From Streptomyces sp. NBC_01478 (GTDB lineage Bacteria > Actinomycetota > Actinomycetes > Streptomycetales > Streptomycetaceae): a stretch of DNA of 64,000 nucleotides. The notes under the pieces were generated by a model. It was given only the letters and a program-made list of their open reading frames with translations. It did no database searches and had not been told where the DNA came from. Within the stretch, counting starts at the first letter, position 1. Each line of letters begins with the position of its first letter. Shown here in pieces: positions 1-8,215 of the stretch. The DNA lies in assembly GCF_036227225.1 (NCBI RefSeq), contig NZ_CP109444.1, positions 6,739,501-6,803,500 of the forward strand, given 5' to 3'. The translations under genes were made by a program, and so were the position numbers.

Positions 1-67
1 CCGGGGTCGGATATCCGCCCAGGTCACGGAAGTTGGAGAGGTCGTCGAAGGGGAGGTGTCTGTCCAC
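1..67 (-). CDS. Tyrosine-protein phosphatase family protein, N-terminal fragment
   Basis: Only the first 22 codons lie in the window; the gene runs off the left edge. The reading from a GTG at 67 gives a peptide starting MDRHLPFDDLSNFRDLGGYP. The N-F-R-D-L-G-G-Y-P stretch is the N-terminal signature of the bacterial tyrosine phosphatase (Y_phosphatase3) family, whose catalytic HCxxGKDR loop would lie outside the window. There is no strong ribosome binding site before this GTG, so the start is tentative. It is on the same strand as the next two genes, 32 bases downstream of the small membrane protein gene. Confidence 0.55.
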   Translation of the reverse strand, partial: MDRHLPFDDLSNFRDLGGYPTP

Positions 68-99
68 GGACGGTGACTTTATGCGGTGGCCGGCCGGCG

Positions 100-276
100 C
101 TACTTGTTCGGTGCGTGCGTCACCGCGTAGATCATCACGAAGGCGACGATGTGGATGCCGAAGAGGAAGTAGCCGAGAAAATACCAGACTTTGCGTTCGT
201 TTCTGGTCTCCTCGGCCAACCTGCGCTTGTCCAGGGCCTCTTGGGAGTTGTCCGGGTTGCCCTCTTGGTCGGGCAT
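100..276 (-). CDS. Small single-pass membrane protein
   Basis: A 58-residue protein with a charged N-terminal half (many E, R, K, D) and one hydrophobic segment at about residues 30-52 (VWYFLGYFLFGIHIVAFVMIY), followed by a short basic tail. It looks like the DUF6126-type small actinobacterial membrane proteins, but I am not sure of the family. The ATG at 276 overlaps the TGA stop of the upstream SDR gene (TGATG arrangement), which suggests translational coupling and one transcript. The size and clean membrane segment support a real gene; its function is unknown. Confidence 0.7.
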   Translation of the reverse strand: MPDQEGNPDNSQEALDKRRLAEETRNERKVWYFLGYFLFGIHIVAFVMIYAVTHAPNK

Positions 277-1052
277 CACACCTCCCTGTGGACCTTCGTG
301 TTCGAGGCCTGGGCGCGGGGCCGGACCACGAGGAGGTCGATGTTGACGTGGCTGGGGCGGGTGACCGCCCAGGTGATCGTGTCGGCCACGTCGTCGGCGG
401 TGAGGGGCTCGGCGACGCCCGCGTAGACCTTCGCCGCCTTCTCCGCGTCGCCGCCGAAGCGGGTCAGCGCGAACTCGTCCGTCTTGACCATGCCGGGCGC
501 GACCTCGATGACCCGGACCGGCGTGCCGACGATCTCCAGGCGCAGTGTCTCGGCGAGGACGTGGGCGCCGTGCTTGGCGGCGACATAGCCCGCGCCGCCC
601 TCGTACGTGCCGTGGCCGGCCGTGGAGGAGACGACCACGACCGTGCCGTCGCCGCTGGCGGTGAGGGCGGGGAGCAGGGCCTGGGTGATGTTCAGGGTGC
701 CGAGGACGTTCGTCTCGTACATCGTGCGCCAGTCGGCGGGGTCGCCGGTCGCTACCGGGTCGGCGCCGAGCGCGCCGCCCGCGTTGTTGATCAGCACGCC
801 GATGGTCTTGAAGGCGGTCGCGAACTCGTCCACGGCGGCGCGGTCGGTGACGTCCAGGGCGTACGCCGTGGCCTGGCCGCCGTTCGCGTTGATCTCCTCG
901 GCGAGCGCCTCGATGCGGTCCTTGCGGCGGGCGGTGAGGACGACGCGGTAACCGGCCGAGGCGAGCCGGCGGGCCGTGGCGGCGCCGATTCCACCGCTCG
1001 CCCCGGTGACGACCGCGATACGGGAGGCGGCGGACGGTGCGGCGGTGGCCAT
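276..1052 (-). CDS. SDR family NAD(P)-dependent oxidoreductase
   Basis: A 258-residue classical short-chain dehydrogenase, normal length for the family. Visible motifs: the Rossmann glycine motif TGASGGIG (residues 16-23), NNAG (89-92), the catalytic serine near 143 in VVSSTAG, and the YxxxK pair Y156/K160. The basic residues after beta-2 (TARRKDR) favour NADP(H). The substrate cannot be predicted. It probably acts in the cytoplasm and is co-transcribed with the overlapping small membrane protein gene. The 63-base gap to the YnfA gene leaves room for its own promoter. Confidence 0.9.
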   Translation of the reverse strand: MATAAPSAASRIAVVTGASGGIGAATARRLASAGYRVVLTARRKDRIEALAEEINANGGQATAYALDVTDRAAVDEFATAFKTIGVLINNAGGALGADPVATGDPADWRTMYETNVLGTLNITQALLPALTASGDGTVVVVSSTAGHGTYEGGAGYVAAKHGAHVLAETLRLEIVGTPVRVIEVAPGMVKTDEFALTRFGGDAEKAAKVYAGVAEPLTADDVADTITWAVTRPSHVNIDLLVVRPRAQASNTKVHREV

Positions 1053-1115
1053 GGGGCTGCTCCTCGGGAGGGATCAACGGGTTCGTGCGTACGACTCCCT
1101 CCAGGATAGGGGGGC

Positions 1116-1451
1116 TCAGTTTCCGCGCGGCGCCCACATGATCACGGCCATCCCCGCCAGGCAGACCAGGGCGCCCGTGATGTCCCAGCGGTCGGGCCGG
1201 TAGCCGTCCGCGACCGCGCCCCAGGCCAGTGAACCGGCGACGAAGATCCCGCCGTAGGCCGCGAGGATGCGGCCGAAGTGGGCGTCGGGCTGGAAGGTGG
1301 CGACGAAGCCGTAGGCGCCGAGGGCCATGACCCCGCCGGCCGCCCACAGCCAGCCGCGGTGTTCGCGCACCCCCTGCCAGACCAGCCAGGCGCCGCCGAT
1401 CTCGAAGACGGCGGCGACGACGAAGAGGGCTGCGGAGCGGAGGACGGGCAT
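1116..1451 (-). CDS. YnfA family (UPF0060) membrane protein
   Basis: A 111-residue integral membrane protein with four predicted helices. The sequence shows the YnfA/UPF0060 hallmarks: a helix containing [10 protein letters not shown], then [13 protein letters not shown] near residue 50, then [14 protein letters not shown] and a final helix ending IMWAPRG. YnfA proteins are small inner-membrane proteins related in fold to SMR-type exporters; their transported substrate is not settled. An alternative in-frame ATG at 1460 would add MAA. Neither start has a clear ribosome binding site. Same strand as the SDR gene. Confidence 0.88.
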   Translation of the reverse strand: MPVLRSAALFVVAAVFEIGGAWLVWQGVREHRGWLWAAGGVMALGAYGFVATFQPDAHFGRILAAYGGIFVAGSLAWGAVADGYRPDRWDITGALVCLAGMAVIMWAPRGN

Positions 1452-1589
1452 GGCCGCCATCACATCACGGGGGCTGTCACCTGATGGACGGCGCCTGTCG
1501 TGCGCTCCGCGTGGGATACATCCGTACGACCGCAGCGGCGGTGCACCGGGTGTACGGGCGGACAGAGGAGTGGATGGGACGTGGATGGC

Positions 1590-2057
1590 ATGCGGGTAGT
1601 ACGGGTGGTACGGGCCGGCGTGGTGGCGGGTGCCGCGCTCGCGGTGATGGGCGCGGCCCCCGGTGTGCCGGGTCCGGAGGCGGATCTCGCCTATCACGGC
1701 TCCGCCGTCATGACCGGGGGCCGCGTCGACGTCCGGCTGACCCCGCGCAACCACGGCCCGTCGGCGGTGCCCGACGCGACCGTACGGCTGCGCTGGTCGA
1801 AGCCGCTCGCGGACCGGCAGACGCTGCCGGAGGGGTGTGCGCGGTCGGGGGAGCGGGTGGTGGTGTGCCGCACGGGCGCGCTGGCCGCGGACGAGGCGGG
1901 CGAGCGGATCGAGCTGCGGGTGCACCTGCGGGACGTGTCCTCCGAGGTGCTGCTGGAGCTGGACACGGTGTGGGGCGGCGGCGCGGTGGACGGGAACCGG
2001 GCCAACGACCAGCAGCGGGTGCTCGTCCTGGACACCGGTGACACCTATTACTTCTGA
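1590..2057 (+). CDS. Secreted hypothetical protein
   Basis: A 155-residue protein with a Sec-type signal peptide: basic start [10 protein letters not shown], hydrophobic core [13 protein letters not shown] and a likely cleavage site near residue 23-28. The mature part reads like a small beta-sandwich of the DUF11/CARDB sort (alternating strands with [11 protein letters not shown]), with two cysteines that could form a disulfide ([13 protein letters not shown]). It ends in TYYF. The ATG at 1590 was chosen because it places the signal peptide at the N terminus; a longer reading from 1500 adds an unlikely R/G/C-rich stretch. Function unknown. Confidence 0.75.
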   Translation: MRVVRVVRAGVVAGAALAVMGAAPGVPGPEADLAYHGSAVMTGGRVDVRLTPRNHGPSAVPDATVRLRWSKPLADRQTLPEGCARSGERVVVCRTGALAADEAGERIELRVHLRDVSSEVLLELDTVWGGGAVDGNRANDQQRVLVLDTGDTYYF

Positions 2058-2198
2058 CGACACCTTCTCCTTCTGACGACACCCGCTCCCGGTGACAGCT
2101 ACTTCTTCCGAGCCACGCCCGCAGTACCCCTGAGCCACGCTCCCGACCACGTCGTACGATCTCGATCTCCGTACGGCACAGGCGACGAGGGGTACGAC

Positions 2199-2672
2199 AT
2201 GTCCGGGAACGCGCGGGCGCGGCTGCTGGACGAGTTGTCCTCCGTGTCACGGCGGTACATGGCGTCGTACGCCCTGTTCAACCAGGCCGTCGCCGACCGG
2301 CTGGGGCTGCACCCGACCGATCTGCAGTGTCTGAACCTGCTCACGCTGGAGGCCGGGCCCGTGACCACGGGCCGGGTCGCCGAGCTGACCGGGCTGACGA
2401 CCGGGTCGGCGACGCGGCTGGTGGACCGGCTGGAGCGGGCCGGGTACGTCGTCCGGGAGCGGGACGCGGAGGACCGGCGGCGGGTGCTGGTGGCGACCGT
2501 CCCGGAGAAGATCACCGAGTTCGGGCGCATGTGGAACCGACTGGGCGGCGGCTGGTTCGCCCTCTTCGACGACCTGGGGGACGCCGAACTCGCCGTGATC
2601 GTCGGGCACATGAGGCGGACGGTGGAGTTCAGCGGCCGGCAGATCGCGCGGTTGCGGGCGGGCGAGGTCTAG
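2199..2672 (+). CDS. MarR family transcriptional regulator
   Basis: A 157-residue winged-helix regulator of usual MarR length. Helices for dimerisation flank the DNA-binding part: recognition region [25 protein letters not shown] (about residues 64-90) and a wing with [14 protein letters not shown], the typical D-x-R-R-x-x-x-V pattern. A GAGGGG ribosome binding site lies before the ATG. The last two bases of its TAG stop are also the first two bases of the inverted-repeat element that follows, so the natural 3' end may have been altered by that element. No obvious target gene is adjacent. Confidence 0.9.
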   Translation: MSGNARARLLDELSSVSRRYMASYALFNQAVADRLGLHPTDLQCLNLLTLEAGPVTTGRVAELTGLTTGSATRLVDRLERAGYVVRERDAEDRRRVLVATVPEKITEFGRMWNRLGGGWFALFDDLGDAELAVIVGHMRRTVEFSGRQIARLRAGEV

Positions 2673-2858
2673 GACCTGTCCGGCGGATCCTGTCGCAGAC
2701 GCGGGGTCTGGCACGCCCACCTGCGGCGTTGTCGTCGGTCGCCGACGGCTCCGCGTCGCCTCCCTCCTCCGCCTTGCAGTTGGACGCACCAGACCCCGCT
2801 CACCGGCGCCGATCAGGCACTGTCCCTTTCCTGCGACCCGATCCGCCGGACAGGTCCT
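2671..2858. repeat. 188-bp MITE-like inverted-repeat element
   Basis: The ends are 28-bp inverted repeats matching at 26 of 28 positions: 2671-2698 (aggacctgtccggcggatc...) and 2831-2858 (its complement ...gatccgccggacaggtcct). Inside them a second pair, gcggggtctgg near 2700 and ccagaccccgc near 2790, also complements, so the whole element could fold into one long hairpin. There is no ORF and no clear target-site duplication. From memory, closely similar sequences are scattered in many Streptomyces genomes. The remaining 2859-3069 holds the upstream region of the LAL regulator gene; I see no gene in it. Confidence 0.75.
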
Positions 2859-3069
2859 GGCGCCGGGTGCCCGCTCCGGGGCGGGCGGTCAGTCCGCTCA
2901 ACGGAACTCGGCGTGACACTCCGGTGCCGGCGCAGCACGCTGCTCACCGCGGTCCGGCGGGCGGGCGGAGCCGAGCGCCGCGCCCTCACCCAGGGCCGCC
3001 GCTTCGTGAGCGACACAAGGGGCGACGCACGGCGCCACAAGACGACACGACGAGTGCACGGGGGTGGAC

Positions 3070-5985
3070 ATGTCGGCCGTGAACGAAGACGAATCGCCGT
3101 TGTGTGTGGGCCGTGACCTGGAACTCCGTGTGCTGGAGGAGGCGTTGGACCAGGCGTGCCACGGGCGCGGCACGGCGGTCCTGCTGTCCGGCGAGGACGG
3201 TGCCGGGAAGTCCCGGCTGGCCCGGGAGGCCGCAGCTTCGGCGCGCGCTCGCGGGATGCGGGTCCTGGAGGGCCGGGCCACCTCGGTCGGCCCGGAGGTG
3301 CCGCTGCGGCCGCTGACCGAGGCGCTGGCCCGCCTGTTCCGCGACGGCGAAGGGCCCGACAGCGGGACCCTCGGGTCCTATCGGGGCGTCCTGGGCCGGC
3401 TCGTGCCCGAGTACGCGGCGCCCGGGCCCGCGGCGCAGCCCGTTTCCCCCGCGCTGCTGGCCGAGTCGGTGCTGCGGCTCGTCTCCGCCGCCGGGGCCGG
3501 CCGGGGCGGCCTGCTCGTCCTGGAGGACCTGCACGACGCCGACCTGGCCACGACGGCCGTCGTCGAATACCTGGCGGACAACATCTCCGAGCAGGGCTTC
3601 GTGCTGCTCGCCACCTTCCGTTCCGACTCCGGTGCCGCCTGGGACCTTGCGCTCGCCCTGGCGCGACGGCGCAGCGCGACCCTGCTGCGGCTGGGCCGGC
3701 TGAGCCGCGACGAGGTCGCGCACCTGGCCGCGTCCAGGCTGGGCGTCGGCGTGGGCGACGTACCGCGCGAGGTCCGGGAACGGCTGTACCGGGACAGCGG
3801 GGGCAACCCGTTCATCGCCGAGGAGGTGCTGCGGGCCATGGTCGACACCGGCGTGCTGGTGTCCGGTCCCGAGGGGTGCCGGCTGGTGGGGGACCTGCCG
3901 GTGACGGTTCCGGCCGCGGTCGGGCACGAGATCGCCCGGCGCGCTGCGGAGCTGGGGCCCGAGGGACTACGGCTGCTGTCGGCGGCGGCGGTCATCGGCG
4001 AACGGTTCCCGGTCTCGGTGCTGCGGCAGGCGCAGGACCTGTCCGAAAGCCTGGTGTTCAGCCGACTGCGGGCGGCCGTCACCGCGGGCCTGCTGACCGC
4101 GGACGGTCACTCGTCCGACTGGTACGCGTTCTGCGGACCGATGACCGCCCAGGCGCTGCTGACCCGGCTCACCCCGGCGGACCGGGCCGGGCTGGCGCGG
4201 CGGGCCGCGGAGGCGGTGGCCGAGCTGCATCCGGGGCTGCCGGGGCAGTGGTGCCGGTTCGCCGCCGCACTCACCTGTACGGCCGACGATCTGCCCGGCG
4301 GGGCACGGCTGTTGGCCGAGGAGGGCCGCCGGATGCTGGCCGCGGGACGGGCCGAGACGGCGGCCGATCTGCTGACGCGGGCCTGGGAACTGCTGCACGG
4401 CTGCGACGACATGAAGCTGCGCGCCGACGTCCTGGACGAGCTGCTGTCCGCGCTGGTGGAGACCGGGCGGACCGACCGCGCCCGTCAACTCACCTTTGCC
4501 CTCGACGAGTTGGGCGGACCGGGCGTGGACGCGGTCCGGGTGGCCGCGCTGCACACCCGGCTGGCCTGGATGTGCCAGGCCGACGGCCGCGAGGCGCACG
4601 GGCTGACCCATGTGGACGCCGCCCTCGCGGTGCTGGGACCGCAGGCCGAGGACCGGCACACCGCGCAGGTCGACGCCGTGGCCGCGCAGTTGGCGCTGGA
4701 CGAGCCCGAGCGGGCCGAGCGGCTCGCCGTACGCGCGGTGCACAAGGCCGAGCGGGCGGGGCTGCCCGCGATCGCCGGGCGGGCCTGGCGGGTGCGCGGT
4801 CTGCTGGCCCAGCAGCGCGGTTCGCACGAGGCGGCCGCGTACTTCGCCCGGATGCAGTCCCTGGCCGACGCGCACGAACTGCCCCTGTGGCGGATGCACG
4901 CGAGACTGCACCTCGCCGGGCAGGAGTGGCTGGCGAGCGGCGAACGGACGGCGCTGACCCGGGTGCGCCGGCAGGCCCGGCACCTGGGCACCACGGCCGT
5001 CCGCACCACGGCGGATCTGCTGCTGGCGCTGGACCATGTGCTGCGCGGCGAGTACGCGGCGGCCGAGTACCTCATCGCGGTGTACACGGCCCGGGCCCGC
5101 CACCCCGGGCTCGCCGGTGGCGAAGCGGGGTGCCTCGCGGCGGTCCGGGCCGTCTGCGCCGCCCACCAGGGCAGGAGTACGGCACCGGAACAGCCGCCGG
5201 ACGGGTCCGGGAACCGGGCGGCCTCACCCTGGGAACCGCTCACCCACGGCCTGGCCGGGGCGGTGTGCGCGCTGCTGGAGGAGGACCGGGACCGGGCCCG
5301 GGCGGACCTCGCGCGGGCGGCCGCCGAGGACACCGTACGGCCCGCGCCGTTTCCGCTCGCCGGACAGTACGGGCTGGCCCTGCTCCTGGAGGTGCTCGCC
5401 GGGGAGACCGACTGGGCGCGGTACCAGGAGGTCGACACCGCCGAGGCGAGCGGGCTGCGCTGGAACCGGCACTTCGTGCTGCTGGCCCGGGCCGTGCTGC
5501 TCGGACGCCAGGGGCGGGGCGAGGAGGCCGCCGGCGCGGTGGGGGAGGCCGGGGCGCTCGGGCAGCCGTATCCGATGGCCGTCCATCTGGGGCTGCGGCT
5601 GGTCGCCGAGGAGGCGCACGGCGCGGGCTGGGGCGATCCGGTCGGCTGGCTGCGCCGGGCCGAGGAGCACTTCCACCGGACGGGCGTGCCGGCGGTCGCC
5701 CACGCGTCGCGCGGGCTGCTGCGGCACATCGGCGTCGTGGTGCCGCACCGTACGGACGCCGACCGGGTGCCGCGGCAGTTGCGGCTGCTCGGGGTGACGC
5801 GGCGGGAGTACGAGGTGCTCCAACTGCTCGTGGACCGGCCCGACAACCGCAGCCTGGCCGCCCGGCTGTTCATCTCTCCGCGCACCGTCGAGAAGCATGT
5901 CGCGAGCCTGATGCTGAAGACCGGGCGGCCCAACCGGGCCGAGCTCAGCGCGTATGCGGCGGCGATGCGGGGCGCGGGGCGGTAG
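3070..5985 (+). CDS. LuxR family regulator of the LAL type (AAA ATPase plus TPR-like region)
   Basis: A 971-residue large ATP-binding LuxR regulator. Walker A GEDGAGKS is at about residues 41-48 and Walker B-like LLVLEDLHDAD near 147-157. A long helical TPR-like middle follows, then a C-terminal LuxR helix-turn-helix (about 905-965) with TRREYEVLQLLVDRP and the recognition helix ISPRTVEKHVASLMLKTG. The ATG at 3070 is preferred over the GTG at 3064 because GGGGGTGG sits just before it. LAL proteins often activate specialised-metabolite clusters. Its position ahead of the flavoprotein and small-peptide genes makes it a candidate pathway-specific activator, which is inference. Confidence 0.9.
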   Translation: MSAVNEDESPLCVGRDLELRVLEEALDQACHGRGTAVLLSGEDGAGKSRLAREAAASARARGMRVLEGRATSVGPEVPLRPLTEALARLFRDGEGPDSGTLGSYRGVLGRLVPEYAAPGPAAQPVSPALLAESVLRLVSAAGAGRGGLLVLEDLHDADLATTAVVEYLADNISEQGFVLLATFRSDSGAAWDLALALARRRSATLLRLGRLSRDEVAHLAASRLGVGVGDVPREVRERLYRDSGGNPFIAEEVLRAMVDTGVLVSGPEGCRLVGDLPVTVPAAVGHEIARRAAELGPEGLRLLSAAAVIGERFPVSVLRQAQDLSESLVFSRLRAAVTAGLLTADGHSSDWYAFCGPMTAQALLTRLTPADRAGLARRAAEAVAELHPGLPGQWCRFAAALTCTADDLPGGARLLAEEGRRMLAAGRAETAADLLTRAWELLHGCDDMKLRADVLDELLSALVETGRTDRARQLTFALDELGGPGVDAVRVAALHTRLAWMCQADGREAHGLTHVDAALAVLGPQAEDRHTAQVDAVAAQLALDEPERAERLAVRAVHKAERAGLPAIAGRAWRVRGLLAQQRGSHEAAAYFARMQSLADAHELPLWRMHARLHLAGQEWLASGERTALTRVRRQARHLGTTAVRTTADLLLALDHVLRGEYAAAEYLIAVYTARARHPGLAGGEAGCLAAVRAVCAAHQGRSTAPEQPPDGSGNRAASPWEPLTHGLAGAVCALLEEDRDRARADLARAAAEDTVRPAPFPLAGQYGLALLLEVLAGETDWARYQEVDTAEASGLRWNRHFVLLARAVLLGRQGRGEEAAGAVGEAGALGQPYPMAVHLGLRLVAEEAHGAGWGDPVGWLRRAEEHFHRTGVPAVAHASRGLLRHIGVVVPHRTDADRVPRQLRLLGVTRREYEVLQLLVDRPDNRSLAARLFISPRTVEKHVASLMLKTGRPNRAELSAYAAAMRGAGR

Positions 5986-6058
5986 GCCGGGCGGCGGGGG
6001 AGGCCGCCAAGTCCTCGGCGCCTTCGGGGACTTCAGGTACCTGCGGGTACTACGGGTA

Positions 6059-6646
6059 CTACGGGGTCCCCGGGTCCTCGGTGCCTTCGGTCTCTTCCGC
6101 GGACAGGGTCTTCTCCAGCCAGGCGACGACGGTCTCGGTCGCCTCGTCCGGGGGAGGCATGGCGATGCCGAGCGCGTTCTCCCGCTGCCACAGCTCGAAG
6201 ACCACCCGCTCCTGCGGATCGACCACGGTGTGACCGTCGGCCCGCAGCGTCGCGACATGGCGGCGCACGGGGGCCTTGACCCACATGCTCCGGTTCATGT
6301 TCGGGAAGAAGAGCGCGGGCCGGTCGGCGGCCAGCAGCGCGGTCTGGGCCGGCGTGGCCGCGAGGCCGAGCGCGGCGGAGGCGAGCGTGTTCGCGGTGGC
6401 GGGCAGCACCACGATCCCCGCGGACCGCTTCGCGAACTCGGTGGGGTTGAGCGTCGGATCGTCGCTGGTGTAGGCCTCGTCGGCGTACCACGCGACCACC
6501 TGCGGCTGGACGAACCGCGCGGCGCTGTGGGTCAGCAGCACGCGCAGACCGAGGTCGATCTCCTGGCGGAACCAGGTCAGGTAGGCCGGGAGCTGATTCG
6601 CCGCGCTGGAGCCGCAGACGATGACTGAAAGGGTGTCGTCTCGCAT
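6059..6646 (-). CDS. HFCD-family flavoprotein (cysteine decarboxylase type)
   Basis: A 195-residue flavoprotein with the hallmarks of homo-oligomeric flavin-containing Cys decarboxylases: active-site His candidate H40 in LLTHSA, the PATANT motif at 82-87 and PNMNRSMW at 115-122, an exact PxMNxxMW match. Members include the CoA-pathway PPC decarboxylase and the LanD/EpiD/MrsD enzymes that oxidatively decarboxylate a peptide's C-terminal cysteine. PPC decarboxylase is normally fused or paired with a ligase (Dfp/CoaBC); no ligase is here. The divergently transcribed 26-residue peptide 193 bases away ends in Cys, which fits the peptide-modifying role. Start at ATG 6646 is supported by GGGTGGG upstream. 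Confidence 0.88.
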   Translation of the reverse strand: MRDDTLSVIVCGSSAANQLPAYLTWFRQEIDLGLRVLLTHSAARFVQPQVVAWYADEAYTSDDPTLNPTEFAKRSAGIVVLPATANTLASAALGLAATPAQTALLAADRPALFFPNMNRSMWVKAPVRRHVATLRADGHTVVDPQERVVFELWQRENALGIAMPPPDEATETVVAWLEKTLSAEETEGTEDPGTP

Positions 6647-6679
6647 GCGCCCACCCTGCCCGGCGCCGCTCCCCGCCGT

Positions 6680-6701
6680 ATGGGGGCGGCGCCCCCATTT
6701 T
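6680..6701. promoter_or_regulatory. Palindrome with T-run in the divergent flavoprotein/peptide intergenic region
   Basis: ATGGGGGC (6680-6687) and GCCCCCAT (6691-6698) are perfect inverted arms around GGC, followed by TTT. It lies between the -strand flavoprotein start (6646) and the +strand peptide gene (6840). It could be an operator for the nearby LAL regulator or a short transcription terminator reading rightwards. The sequence alone does not decide between these. Confidence 0.4.
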
Positions 6702-6839
6702 CGCGGGTGCGGGCGCCCCGGAAACACGGGTGCCGTTCCCCCATGTCCCCGCGCCGCCCCGCTGACAGTGTCGTCGCCGGACGCCTCCTCACCGGGTGGC
6801 ACCGCTGAACAACCCGAACCACACAGGGAGGTGAAACAG

Positions 6840-6920
6840 ATGAAGAAGATCACCGTTCGCAAGACCGGCTCTATCAAGCTCACGTCGTCCGCCGCGCTCT
6901 ACAGCCCCGAGGGCTGCTGA
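6840..6920 (+). CDS. Candidate RiPP precursor peptide, 26 aa, C-terminal Cys
   Basis: A 26-residue ORF starting MKKITVRKTGSIKL and ending ALYSPEGC. A very strong ribosome binding site (GGGAGGTG) lies 6-13 bases before the ATG, much better than most in the window. The basic N-terminal half looks like a short leader. The C-terminal half (S/T/A-rich, Y, P, then Cys as last residue) looks like a core. The neighbours are an HFCD flavoprotein, a PqqD-like domain protein fused to a membrane protease, and a flavin reductase. These support a modified-peptide precursor. No dehydratase, YcaO or lanthionine cyclase is near, so the chemistry may be limited to the terminal Cys. I do not recognise the peptide family. 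Confidence 0.72.
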   Translation: MKKITVRKTGSIKLTSSAALYSPEGC

Positions 6921-6927
6921 CGCCTGC

Positions 6928-6982
6928 GGTCCGTACCCGTACCCGTACCCGTCGTGCACCGGCGGCGGTACGGGTACGGACC
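6928..6982 (+). terminator. Hairpin between peptide gene and RRE-protease gene
   Basis: A perfect 16-bp inverted repeat, 6928-6943 (ggtccgtacccgtacc) and 6967-6982 (ggtacgggtacggacc), with a 23-base loop. It starts 8 bases after the peptide stop codon and ends 51 bases before the next start. There is no U-tract. The left arm contains repeated GTACCC units that allow alternative pairing. It probably acts as a leaky terminator or RNA-stabilising hairpin that makes the peptide more abundant than the downstream enzymes. Confidence 0.6.
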
Positions 6983-7033
6983 CGCACCGTGACATCGACA
7001 TCCCTGCGGACCGGCGAGGAGGCCCGGGACACC

Positions 7034-8215
7034 ATGTCGGCCATCGAATTCCACCCCCTGACGTTCGTCGACGAGGCCGACGGTGTCGTGGTGGGCCGCT
7101 CGGACACCCAGTCCTACGCCGTACTGCCCGACGACGGTGCGGCGCTGCTGCGCCGGCTCGCCGACGGTATGGCGCGCGACGACGCCGCGCGGTGGTACCT
7201 CACCGAGTTCGGCGAGTCCGTCGACATCGGCGACTTCATCGAGACCCTGCGCGAACTGGGCTTCGTCAAGGAGGAGACCGAGAAGGGCGGGGAGGAGCCC
7301 GAGCCGGAGAAGAGCCCCCGGCCGCTGCGGTTCCAGCGCCTGGGCGTGTGGGCGTTCTCACCACCGGCCTGGGCCGCGTACACGGCCCTGGTGACCGCGT
7401 GCGTCACCCTGCTGGCGACGGAGCCCCGACTGCGCCCGCACACCGCCAACGTGTTCTTCAGCCCCTCCCTCGTGCTGGTGCAGTTGTCCCTGGCGGCGGC
7501 ACAGGTGCCCGCCGTGAGCTGGCACGAGTTCTTCCACGTGCTGGCCGGGCGCAGGCTGGGCCTGCCGACCAGGCTGACGATGAGCCGCCGGCTGATCTAC
7601 CTGGTGGTGGAGACCCATCTGGACGCGCTCTACGGCGTCCCCCGCAGGAAGCGGTATCTGCCCTTCCTCGCGGGGATGCTCGCCGACGTGCTGCTGTTCA
7701 GCGCGCTGACCGTGGTGGCGGCGGTCGGTCCGTCCTGGGCGGGCGGAATCGCGCTGGCCGTGGCTTACACGATCGTGCTGCGGCTGGTCTGGCAGTTCTA
7801 TCTCTTCCTGCGCACGGACCTGTACTACGTCGTCACGACCCTGCTCGGCTGCACGGCCCTGCACGAGGCGACCTCCGCGTACGTGCGCGGCAGGTTGAGC
7901 CGACTGCCGGGAGTACGGTCGCCCGACGCGATCGACGACTCGGCGTGGTCACCGCGGGACCGGCTCATGGCGCCGTGGTTCGCGCTGCTGACGATCTGCG
8001 GCGGGGGCTTCCTGCTGGCGACCGCCGCGCTGGCCGTCGTACCCCTGCTGTGGGGCTTCGCCACCCGGCTCGGACCGCAACTGGCGCACGGCACGGCGGG
8101 CGGTGCCGGGTTCTGGGACTCGATCGTGTCGCTCGTCCTCTTCTTCGGCGACTTCGCCCTGCTGCTCGTGGTCTCCCGCCGCGAGGCGGCCCGCAACCGA
8201 AAGCTCCCCCGATGA
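7034..8215 (+). CDS. PqqD-like (RRE) domain fused to a membrane HExxH (M50-like) peptidase
   Basis: A 393-residue protein. Residues 1-80 match the PqqD/RiPP recognition element pattern: FHPLTFVDEADGVVVGR, then VLPDDGAALLRRLADGMARDDAARWYL, then VDIGDFIETLRELGFV. After an acidic linker come about seven hydrophobic segments. HEFFH at 164-168 is a zinc HExxH motif inside a membrane segment, as in site-2-type proteases; AGMLAD in the next helix is a possible third ligand. The likely role is binding the peptide leader and cleaving it at the membrane. ATG 7034 has AGGAGG 11 bases upstream; the GTG at 6989 would sit against the hairpin. Confidence 0.8.
   Translation: MSAIEFHPLTFVDEADGVVVGRSDTQSYAVLPDDGAALLRRLADGMARDDAARWYLTEFGESVDIGDFIETLRELGFVKEETEKGGEEPEPEKSPRPLRFQRLGVWAFSPPAWAAYTALVTACVTLLATEPRLRPHTANVFFSPSLVLVQLSLAAAQVPAVSWHEFFHVLAGRRLGLPTRLTMSRRLIYLVVETHLDALYGVPRRKRYLPFLAGMLADVLLFSALTVVAAVGPSWAGGIALAVAYTIVLRLVWQFYLFLRTDLYYVVTTLLGCTALHEATSAYVRGRLSRLPGVRSPDAIDDSAWSPRDRLMAPWFALLTICGGGFLLATAALAVVPLLWGFATRLGPQLAHGTAGGAGFWDSIVSLVLFFGDFALLLVVSRREAARNRKLPR

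Noticed and set aside
33..1109. Long plus-strand ORF opposite the SDR gene
   Set aside because: It is the antisense frame of the clearly homologous SDR gene and its R/G/D/V-rich composition shows no domain.
6059..6646. CoA-pathway PPC decarboxylase (Dfp/CoaC)
   Set aside because: The PATANT and PxMNxxMW motifs are shared, but the ligase half is absent and the gene stands beside a Cys-ending peptide and an RRE protein. It cannot be fully excluded.
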